DNA of 64,000 bases, taken from positions 1-64,000 of the forward strand of contig NZ_AOMO01000044.1 in the NCBI RefSeq assembly GCF_000338875.1, read 5' to 3'. The translations under genes were made by a program, and so were the position numbers. Positions 56,999-64,000 of the stretch are shown one piece after another. Below the pieces are notes generated by a model. It was not told the origin of the DNA. It worked only from the letters and a program-made list of their open reading frames with translations, and did no database searches. This DNA is from Vibrio mimicus CAIM 602. GTDB lineage: Bacteria > Pseudomonadota > Gammaproteobacteria > Enterobacterales > Vibrionaceae. Position 1 is the stretch's first letter. Every line of letters starts with the position of its first letter.

Positions 56999-58897
56999 TT
57001 ATTCTTGCGCTGGTAATCCTTGGGCATGCTGTATTAGCTTTTGTTCAAATGCGTCACTGGGCATAGGCCTGCCATAGAGAAAGCCTTGGCCAATATCGCA
57101 GCCATGCTCCAGAATGAACTGCTCTTGTTGCTTGGTTTCAATCCCTTCTGCTACGACCTTGAGCTTGAGCTTTTTTGCAACATGCAGCATAGAGCGTACG
57201 ATCTCTTGATCATTTTCGCTGTGTTCAATTTGCTCCAAAAAGCTTTTATCAATCTTGATGCCATCAAAAGGAAATTTTTTCAGGTACTGAAATGATGCGT
57301 AGCCAGTACCAAAATCATCCAGTGATAGTGTCACACCTAGCCCGTGCAGCCGATTGAGGATATCAATCGCAGTTGGTTCGTCCACAATCAAACCGCTTTC
57401 GGTGATCTCCAGCTCTAACTGGTGGGCAGGGAAGTGGTAAAACGTCAGCAGATCATGGATCTGTTCAACAAAACGGCTGTTTTTTAGCTGCACCGAGGAA
57501 ACATTAATCGCAATACGAAAAGTGGGGCAAATGCTCAGCCAATTGCTGGCGGCTTTGAGCGCTTGATGTAAGACAAAATGGCCCACTTCAAAGATCAACC
57601 CATTCTGCTCTGCCATGTGGATTAAAGTTTCGTTAGAAAACTCACCTAACACCGGGTGCTTCCAACGCAGTAACGCTTCAGCACCAACCCAATGCTGTGT
57701 TTTAACACTCACTTTCGGTTGGAAATAGAGCATCAAGTCGTTATTGCGCACGGCATGCAACAGATAGTTTTCCAACTGATTTTGCCGTGCGTGGTTATCC
57801 GCAATGGCGGGTGAGTGGAAAAAAACTTTATAACCGGAATCCTTGCAGGCAATCATGCTGCTGACTGCATGGCTCAAAAGCTGCTGAGGGTCGTGAGTTT
57901 CTCGCGAGAGCGCCACACCAATATATGGGTTGAGATGAACCGTCACTCCCTCGATTTGAAACGGAGCTTGCCCTACATGGATAAGTTTGTGACAAAGCAG
58001 GTTGAGATGGGCGTCAAGCTGGGTGCTTTTCAGAACTAAAGTAAGGTTTGTGGACGTTGGGCGCGCGGTGATCAGCTCGGCATCGATAATCGGACCAATT
58101 CGCTCACGCAGTTGTTTTAATACGTCATCCCACAAGTGATAACCCAGTCGAGCCTGTAGCTGGCGCACATTCGCAAAACCAATATGAAGTACTGCCAGCT
58201 CACAGGTGTCACCCAACTGAGTTAAGAGTTCGTCCAGTTGATGCTCTAGTGCGCTGCGGTTAAGAAAACCCGTGCCGACATCGTGACTGCGTTGGTATTC
58301 AATTTGCTGTTCAGCAGCGCGACGCTTGTCGATTTCTTGATGAAGAGATTGGTTAAGAGAGGCAATACTTTGCATTTTGTTGCGAACTTTGAAGTGCAAA
58401 TCTTGGTTCATTTGCAGCAAGGTTTCGCGTTGATAGAGTGTTTTAAGTTGTGCTTCAATCGATTCGCGAAAAGCGCGGATTAACTGTTGGTCTGTGGCAT
58501 GGAAATGGTGTTCTCGACGATCAGTTGCGCAGAGTGTCCCGAACAAGTCACCATTGGGCCATTGCAGTGGAATGCCACAGTAAGCGCGCATCCCGAATTC
58601 CATGCTCGGGTTGTCTTTCCATAAAGGGTCAGTTTCGGCATTGGTGACGATCAAAATCTGTCGGGTATTGACCACCGTTTCACAATACAGCCCTTTACCG
58701 AGTTGCTCGGTCATACCAATTCGATAGGGATTCTCGTTGCTCGTGTTTGTGCAGTACACATCAAACTCGTGATGATGCAACCGCATGATCATAGTGGCAG
58801 GAACCTTGAGGATCTCTGCAAGTAAGTTGAGCATATTTTGCCAACTTGCCAGCATAGTCGAAGGTATAGGGGTTGATTGTGGAAGGATTGGTGCCAT
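56999..58897 (-). CDS. GAF-GGDEF-EAL c-di-GMP phosphodiesterase with degenerate GGDEF
   Basis: A 632-residue soluble signalling protein. ATG at 58897 (MAPILPQSTPIPST) follows AGGAA by seven bases. GAF domain about 20-165 (YCGIPLQWPNGDLFGTLCAT), a short coiled coil, GGDEF-like domain about 205-365, and EAL domain about 380-620. The GGDEF signature is lost (ARPTSTNL in its place). The EAL site is intact: AEALLRW, NVSS, DDFGTGYASF, KIDKSF, AEGIET. It should hydrolyse c-di-GMP, with the GAF domain as sensor. Confidence 0.9.
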   Translation of the reverse strand: MAPILPQSTPIPSTMLASWQNMLNLLAEILKVPATMIMRLHHHEFDVYCTNTSNENPYRIGMTEQLGKGLYCETVVNTRQILIVTNAETDPLWKDNPSMEFGMRAYCGIPLQWPNGDLFGTLCATDRREHHFHATDQQLIRAFRESIEAQLKTLYQRETLLQMNQDLHFKVRNKMQSIASLNQSLHQEIDKRRAAEQQIEYQRSHDVGTGFLNRSALEHQLDELLTQLGDTCELAVLHIGFANVRQLQARLGYHLWDDVLKQLRERIGPIIDAELITARPTSTNLTLVLKSTQLDAHLNLLCHKLIHVGQAPFQIEGVTVHLNPYIGVALSRETHDPQQLLSHAVSSMIACKDSGYKVFFHSPAIADNHARQNQLENYLLHAVRNNDLMLYFQPKVSVKTQHWVGAEALLRWKHPVLGEFSNETLIHMAEQNGLIFEVGHFVLHQALKAASNWLSICPTFRIAINVSSVQLKNSRFVEQIHDLLTFYHFPAHQLELEITESGLIVDEPTAIDILNRLHGLGVTLSLDDFGTGYASFQYLKKFPFDGIKIDKSFLEQIEHSENDQEIVRSMLHVAKKLKLKVVAEGIETKQQEQFILEHGCDIGQGFLYGRPMPSDAFEQKLIQHAQGLPAQE

Positions 58898-59123
58898 TAC
58901 TGGTTCCTTGAGTTTGGCTGGTAAAACAATGCCTACATGCGACAGATATCTTCTTCCAAATAATATTGTGGCAACGAATCTCGGGTATTGCACGAATGAC
59001 AAAAACCACTGAGGCTGAATCATGTTGTCTCAGTGGTTAATCACTCTAACAAAAGCGGATCAGAATGGCAGAGCGAATTGTGCTAGCTTGGCTGGATTCT
59101 CAAATCTAACACAACTTTTGGTA

Positions 59124-60317
59124 TCATTTTTTATTAATAAACTTATGCATATCAACAGATTGGCTATAGTCAACGCTCTCAAATCCAAAGCCATTGAGTT
59201 GCATAAACTCTTGTTTAAAACCGGAATAATCACCTAGCTGTTGGAAGTTGTCGGCATTCATTTGGCGTAAACATTCAGCCACTTTTGCCTGTGTATCGGG
59301 ATTCATTTCCCAATCGTCCATGCGGATTAAGCGCTCACTGTCGAGCGGGATACGAGATCGACCATACAGCTTGTCGCTAAACAGACGTTGCATTTGTTCA
59401 ATACAGCCTTCATGAGTGCCTTTGCTTTTCATCACTTGGTAGAGCGCAATGAGGTAGGGGCTTAAGCCGGGGATGAACACGCTGGCTTTGGTGACGAGGG
59501 CTTTACAAACCACCGCATATGCACCGCCATCGAAGTTGGCGAGTTTGAGATTAAGTGAATGGCTGGTTTGGTGAAGATCGATTTTTGCTCGTCCCAAGGT
59601 GCCATCCAGGTAAATAGGATGCGTCACTTCTGGGCCCATGTAAGAAAAAGCAATGGTTTTACAACCTTCGGCAAGTGACTCGGCATTGATCAAGGTATCG
59701 ATCCAATTTTCCCAATCATCGCCGCCCATCACACGTAGCGTTCCTTCAATTTCCTCTTCTGTAGCTGGCTCTAAAGTGGTGTCAGTCCAAGTATCGTTGT
59801 CTAACATGATGGATGCGCCTGAGACCGCTTCACCAATGGGTTTAATGGCAGAGCGCCAAAATTCGCCATCTGGCTTGCGGCGCATGCCGCTCGCAATACT
59901 GTAGATAACCAAATCCACTTCTCCTTCAAAGTAGGTTTCAATCGCTTCGATTACCTGCTCACGCATTTCCGAAGAAAACACATCACCTTCTAAATTGATG
60001 GCAATACGGCCTTCTTGCTCCGCATACTGTTTAAAAAATAGGTTGTTATAGTAGCCAGCACTGCCAGTTTGAGTTTCACTGGGCGCGCGTTCAAAAGAGA
60101 CACCAATTGTGTCCGCTTTAGCACCACCAAAAGTGAGAGCAATGCGTGCTGCCAACCCAAAACCGGATGAAGCACCTAAGATCAACACGCGTTTCGGCCC
60201 AGATTTGATCGAATTAGCCTGCTTCACGTACTGAATCTGTTGTAGAACAGCCTGCTCGCAGCCATAAGGGTGGGCACTGCGTGCAACAACGCCCTGAATG
60301 AGTGGCTTGATGTGCAT
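59124..60317 (-). CDS. fabV: Enoyl-ACP reductase FabV
   Basis: FabV is the NADH-dependent trans-2-enoyl-ACP reductase of Vibrio and Pseudomonas, the last step of fatty-acid elongation, and gives triclosan tolerance. The 397-residue protein has the start IQGVVARSAHPYGCEQAVLQ, the Rossmann motif LILGASSGFGLAARIAL, and the catalytic Tyr-X8-Lys (SPYLIALYQVMKSK). Length matches V. cholerae FabV. Confidence 0.96.
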   Translation of the reverse strand: MHIKPLIQGVVARSAHPYGCEQAVLQQIQYVKQANSIKSGPKRVLILGASSGFGLAARIALTFGGAKADTIGVSFERAPSETQTGSAGYYNNLFFKQYAEQEGRIAINLEGDVFSSEMREQVIEAIETYFEGEVDLVIYSIASGMRRKPDGEFWRSAIKPIGEAVSGASIMLDNDTWTDTTLEPATEEEIEGTLRVMGGDDWENWIDTLINAESLAEGCKTIAFSYMGPEVTHPIYLDGTLGRAKIDLHQTSHSLNLKLANFDGGAYAVVCKALVTKASVFIPGLSPYLIALYQVMKSKGTHEGCIEQMQRLFSDKLYGRSRIPLDSERLIRMDDWEMNPDTQAKVAECLRQMNADNFQQLGDYSGFKQEFMQLNGFGFESVDYSQSVDMHKFINKK

Positions 60318-60406
60318 GGGGTCACCTATTGTGTGGTTAAGGATTCAAAAATAGCGTAAAGCTGAGTAAATTTTATTGAGCTAAACCAGTAAATCGGTGG
60401 ATGGTG

Positions 60407-61006
60407 TCACAAATGAGCGACGAGGTTTTCGGCTACAAATCCGGCAATCCAAGGCTGTGCTTCTGGTTTAGGGTGTAAACCATCTGCCATCATCCAATCA
60501 GGTTTTAGGATCACCTGTTCAAGGAAAAATGGGATAAGTGGGATAGAAAACTGTTGTGCTAAGTTGGGATAGAGCTGATAAAACGCGTCGCTGTAGCGTT
60601 TGCCGTAGTTAGGCGGAATACGAATTTGCATGAGTACCACGGAAGCATTTTGCGCTTGAACTTGCTCGATCATGGCCGTGAGATTTTTACTTACGGTTTG
60701 TGGTGGGAAGCCACGCAAGCCATCATTTGCACCCAATTCAATCAGTACTACATCGGGCTGATGTTGAGTGAGCAGTGAGGGCAGGCGATCTAATCCGTTA
60801 CCTGTGGTATCACCAGAAATGCTGCCGTTAATAACAGATACAGTTTTGCCTTTTTCAGCCAGAGATTCTGCCAGTAAACTAGGCCAAGCTTGTTCGATGG
60901 GCATCTCGTATCCCGCGCTCAAACTATCACCCAGGATCAACAAGGTTTTACTGCTTACCGCAGCAGAAAAGACAACAACAAACAAAAAGGAAAGTAGTCG
61001 AGTCAT
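60407..61006 (-). CDS. tesA: Periplasmic acyl-CoA thioesterase I / lysophospholipase TesA
   Basis: A 200-residue SGNH hydrolase. The start at 61006 gives a signal peptide (MTRLLSFLFVVVFSAAVSS). Catalytic Ser28 in LILGDSLSAGYE, block III Asn in ELGANDGLRG, and Asp-His in ADGLHPKPEA. TesA hydrolyses thioesters, lysophospholipids and peptide esters. It is divergent from ybbA, and their start codons overlap (CATG at 61004-61007). Confidence 0.94.
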   Translation of the reverse strand: MTRLLSFLFVVVFSAAVSSKTLLILGDSLSAGYEMPIEQAWPSLLAESLAEKGKTVSVINGSISGDTTGNGLDRLPSLLTQHQPDVVLIELGANDGLRGFPPQTVSKNLTAMIEQVQAQNASVVLMQIRIPPNYGKRYSDAFYQLYPNLAQQFSIPLIPFFLEQVILKPDWMMADGLHPKPEAQPWIAGFVAENLVAHL

Positions 61007-61682
61007 GCAAACATCCATCATTTCAGCGCAATCATTATCCAAACTAGTCTCCACCAATCAGGAACATTTAACAATCCTTAAGCAGGTGAATCTCTCGATT
61101 CAGGCCGGAGAGAGCGTAGCGATTGTCGGAGCCTCGGGTGCTGGTAAATCAACGTTAATGACTCTGCTGGCGGGCTTAGATACGCCCAGTGAAGGGGAGG
61201 TGTACCTACTCGGTAAGCCCCTGTCGAAGTTGGATGATGAAGCGCGTGCGGCGCTGCGGAGTGAATCGGTCGGGTTTGTATTTCAAAGTTTTCTGCTGAT
61301 CCCAAGTCTTTCTGCTTTGGAAAATGTGACCTTGCCTTGTTTGCTTAAAGGCGAGGCAGAAGATCGCGATCGTGCACAGATGCTACTTAAATCGGTCGGG
61401 TTGGAACATCGTATGCACCATTCTCCCGCTCAATTATCCGGTGGTGAGCAACAACGTGTGGCGATTGCTCGGGCGTTTATGATTCGTCCGCAAGTGCTGT
61501 TTGCCGATGAACCGACAGGAAACCTTGACCAAGAAACGGCCGCGAAAGTGATCGACTTGCTGTTTGAACTCAACCGTGAGCACGGTACCACCTTGGTGTT
61601 GGTGACTCATGACCCGAAACTGGCGCAGCGCTGCCAGCGCCGTTTCTTTATGCAGGCGGGTGAATTGGAGGAGCGAGTATGA
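61005..61682 (+). CDS. ybbA: ABC transporter ATPase YbbA
   Basis: A 225-residue LolD/MacB-type ATPase. Walker A GASGAGKST, Q-loop FVFQSFLLIPSLSALENVTL, signature LSGGEQQRVAIARA, Walker B VLFADEPTGNLD, H-loop VTHD. The start matches E. coli YbbA in place. It couples with YbbP by an ATGA overlap. The tesA-ybbA-ybbP arrangement is the same as in E. coli. Cargo not established. Confidence 0.93.
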   Translation: MQTSIISAQSLSKLVSTNQEHLTILKQVNLSIQAGESVAIVGASGAGKSTLMTLLAGLDTPSEGEVYLLGKPLSKLDDEARAALRSESVGFVFQSFLLIPSLSALENVTLPCLLKGEAEDRDRAQMLLKSVGLEHRMHHSPAQLSGGEQQRVAIARAFMIRPQVLFADEPTGNLDQETAAKVIDLLFELNREHGTTLVLVTHDPKLAQRCQRRFFMQAGELEERV

Positions 61683-64000
61683 AGGCTTTGCCCTCTACGG
61701 CGCTCAACCGCCGTTTATTGCGTTGGAGTTTGAGTGAAATACGCCACGGCCAATTGTGGCCTGTGACGGTCGCTCTGACTTTGATCATTGCTTCGATTTT
61801 TGCGTTAACTGCACTGGCGCAACGTATGGAGCAGGTGATTGTTAAGCAAGGGCGTGATGCACTGACGGCTGATACGGTGTTTGTTTCTGCAAACCCACTG
61901 CCTGACACATTACTCACTCTAACGGCCAAGCAAGCTGCGCACACTTCGCAAATGACCCGTTTTGCCACTATGGCGTTCAGTGATCAAGGCATGCAGTTGG
62001 TGACGGTCAAAGCCGTGGATGGCGCTTACCCACTGCGTGGGGAAATGCGCTTGAGTGATGGGCAGCAAGTGGTGAACCATGTCAGTGCTAATCAGCTTTG
62101 GTTAGAACCCAGAGTAAAAGACCAGTTAGGTGTGGCCATTGGTGACAATGTCACAATAGGTGATGCAGATTTTGTGGTCAGTGGTGAAGTGCTCGAAGAG
62201 CCGGGGCTAAGCTTTAATCCCTTCCAGCAAATGCCCGCCGTGTACATTCATGCTTCGGATATCGATAAAACAGGTGCGATTCAGCCCGGCAGCCGCGTGC
62301 AATTTAGTTTGTTTATTACTGGTGATGACTCGACGATTAAGGCGATTAAGCAAGAGGTTACCTTAACGCCGAGTGATCGCTGGCGTGATCAAGAGAGTGC
62401 TAGCCGCACCAATGAAGTGTTTGAGCGCACTCAGCAATATCTCTCTTTGACCGTGGCAATCGTGATCTTGATGGCCGCTACAACCTTGGTCTTGACCTGC
62501 CAGCACTATGTTTCGACTCGTCTCCACACCATCGCGATGCTCAAGAGCCTCGGAGCAAGCCGTCAGTGGCTACGCCGCTGGTTAGCACTGCAAGTGGCTC
62601 TGTTGTTGGTGTTTGCGGTATTGCTCGGAAGTGTGATTGGTGTAGGTTTGGAGTCTTTATTGCGCTTGCCGCTGCAAGATCTCCTGCCTGATCCCTTGCC
62701 TAGTTATGGTCTGCGTCCTTTGTGGATTGCACTGGCCAGTAGTTTATTGATTGCAGTTCCCGCGCTGGGGATTCCGCTTGGCCGTTTACTTTCGGTGAGC
62801 GCGGTGGCGGTGATGCAGCCAGTGCAAAACGAAGTACGCTGGCAACGTAATCTGCTGCTGATCATGGTGCCAGTGGTGCCCCTGCTGCTGGTGTATTGGC
62901 AAAACCAATTGATTTGGATTGTGCTGATTGGCATCGTCGCGCTGTTTGTGGTGTTGGCTCTGGTGAGCGTGTTTGTTACACGGCTATTAGCCAAGCTACC
63001 GTTAAACCCGCCGATGGCATTGGCATTAAGCCGAATCAACCGTTCTGGCGCAGCCAGCGGCTTACAATTTGGTGCATTAGCCCTCTCTTTGATGCTGCTG
63101 GCAATCATTTGGCTGGTACGCACCGATTTACTTTCGGATTGGCAACGCACGCTGCCAGAAAATGCGCCGAATGCGTTCGCACTCAATATCAGTGAGTCGG
63201 AGAAAGCGAGTTATCTCGCCGCTTTGGACGCAGCCAAGATTGAACGTTCAGTTGCTTACCCCATTATGCGTGGGCGTTTAACGCAGATTAATGGGCAAGA
63301 AGCCAAACAATATGCCCGCAATGGGGAAGAGAGCTCTGATGCATTGCGGCGCGAACTGAACCTTACGTGGGCTGAGCAACTACCTGACTACAACCCGATC
63401 CTTAAAGGTCAGTGGCAAAGCAAAAATGGGGTATCGGTGGAACAAGAGGTGGCGCGCGATCTCGGGCTTAAGCTTGGCGATACTTTGACATTTGTCATTA
63501 ACAGCCAGCCAGTAACTGCGCAAGTTAACTCAATTCGTCATGTCGAGTGGCGAGAAATGAAGCCCAATTTCTACTTCATTTTTAGCCCTGATGTGATGCA
63601 AAACCTGCCTGTGAGTTATCTGATAAGTTTCCGGCTATTGCCTGAACATGATGCACTTTTGAGCCAGTTATCACGTCAGCATCCCACGGTGAGCCTGATG
63701 GATATCCGCACTATGGGAGCAAAAATCCAAGCTTTACTGACGCAGATTGTTTGGTCTGTGACGGTTCTGGCGGCACTCGGAGTCTTGGCAGGAATCCTGC
63801 TGATCTTCACTTTACTGCGTTTGAGCCTCAGCCAACGTCAGCAGGAAATTCGTTTATACCGCACTCTAGGGGCGAGTCGTCGTCGAGTCATGCACACTAT
63901 TTGGGCGGAATATGGGGTGATGGCGCTCGTGGGCGGTTTAGTGGCGAGTTTGAGCGCCGATATTGTCGTTGCTGCTGTGATGAAATGGGGCTTTAGCTTA
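61679..64000 (+). CDS. ybbP: ABC transporter permease YbbP, partial (cut by window end)
   Basis: The frame is open from ATG 61679 to the window edge, 774 codons. It starts MKALPSTALNRRLLRWSLSE, then one helix, a periplasmic MacB-like domain (about 50-240), and FtsX-type helices (LSLTVAIVILMAATTLVLTC, LKSLGASRQWLRRWL), a second set from about 410, then a second periplasmic domain and further helices with a second RTLGASRRRVMHTIW motif. This duplicated FtsX layout is that of YbbP. Probably a lipid or envelope transporter with YbbA. Confidence 0.92.
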   Translation, partial: MKALPSTALNRRLLRWSLSEIRHGQLWPVTVALTLIIASIFALTALAQRMEQVIVKQGRDALTADTVFVSANPLPDTLLTLTAKQAAHTSQMTRFATMAFSDQGMQLVTVKAVDGAYPLRGEMRLSDGQQVVNHVSANQLWLEPRVKDQLGVAIGDNVTIGDADFVVSGEVLEEPGLSFNPFQQMPAVYIHASDIDKTGAIQPGSRVQFSLFITGDDSTIKAIKQEVTLTPSDRWRDQESASRTNEVFERTQQYLSLTVAIVILMAATTLVLTCQHYVSTRLHTIAMLKSLGASRQWLRRWLALQVALLLVFAVLLGSVIGVGLESLLRLPLQDLLPDPLPSYGLRPLWIALASSLLIAVPALGIPLGRLLSVSAVAVMQPVQNEVRWQRNLLLIMVPVVPLLLVYWQNQLIWIVLIGIVALFVVLALVSVFVTRLLAKLPLNPPMALALSRINRSGAASGLQFGALALSLMLLAIIWLVRTDLLSDWQRTLPENAPNAFALNISESEKASYLAALDAAKIERSVAYPIMRGRLTQINGQEAKQYARNGEESSDALRRELNLTWAEQLPDYNPILKGQWQSKNGVSVEQEVARDLGLKLGDTLTFVINSQPVTAQVNSIRHVEWREMKPNFYFIFSPDVMQNLPVSYLISFRLLPEHDALLSQLSRQHPTVSLMDIRTMGAKIQALLTQIVWSVTVLAALGVLAGILLIFTLLRLSLSQRQQEIRLYRTLGASRRRVMHTIWAEYGVMALVGGLVASLSADIVVAAVMKWGFSL

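Overview
The window looks like a piece of a Vibrio chromosome from the V. cholerae / V. mimicus / V. metoecus group. Reasons: a GbpA chitin-binding oxygenase with a c-di-GMP-I riboswitch leader, a FabV enoyl reductase, a GlyGly-CTERM trypsin-like protease, an IS200-type element, and Vibrio-like versions of deaD, rnb, gsk and creA. GbpA resembles V. cholerae GbpA as I remember it but carries scattered substitutions, so a sister species or divergent lineage is possible. This is judged from memory, without a database search.

Layout. 1-630: truncated 5' part of an IS200-like tnpA with its translation-control stem, then an intergenic stretch. 630-3300: a large lipoprotein of unknown role. 3490-7400: N-acetylmuramic acid (MurNAc) use, murQ-murP-murR, then yidH-yidG. 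7456-15804: L-ascorbate use, with ulaAB-C-F-HAD-D-E on the minus strand facing ulaR and ulaG. 15860-26760: an L-fucose island (fucR, fucI, fucK, fucU, fucA, fucO and an ABC sugar importer in place of FucP), preceded by AT-rich DNA. 26830-34290: a copper/silver efflux operon on the minus strand (a small Met/His/Cys-rich exported protein, CusC, CusB, CusA, cupredoxin) behind a CueR-type promoter. cusA carries a one-base frameshift. 34370-55200: mostly ordinary chromosomal genes, including gbpA, an iron-sulfur photolyase, a phosphate-binding-like protein, rnb, deaD, the protease, an LTA-synthase-like sulfatase, gsk, creA and cutA. 55236-64000: a PF09818-type ATPase, a GAF-GGDEF-EAL phosphodiesterase, fabV, then tesA facing ybbA-ybbP, the last cut by the window end.

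How the genes work together. MurNAc, ascorbate and fucose each have uptake, phosphorylation, breakdown and a dedicated regulator. Together with GbpA, which binds chitin and mucin, they suggest a cell able to scavenge sugars from mucus, peptidoglycan and chitin. I found candidate operators for all three sugar regulators: a perfect 19-bp inverted repeat before murQ, 10-bp-phased AATCA elements between ulaAB and ulaR, and a GAATATGCC tandem plus palindrome before fucI.

I did not find a clearly undescribed system, CRISPR array, tRNA or rRNA. The observations most worth a second look are the cusA frameshift, the double CusF-like tail of CusB with one degenerate copy, the three operator architectures, and a 31-codon ORF followed by three hairpins at 7886-8036.
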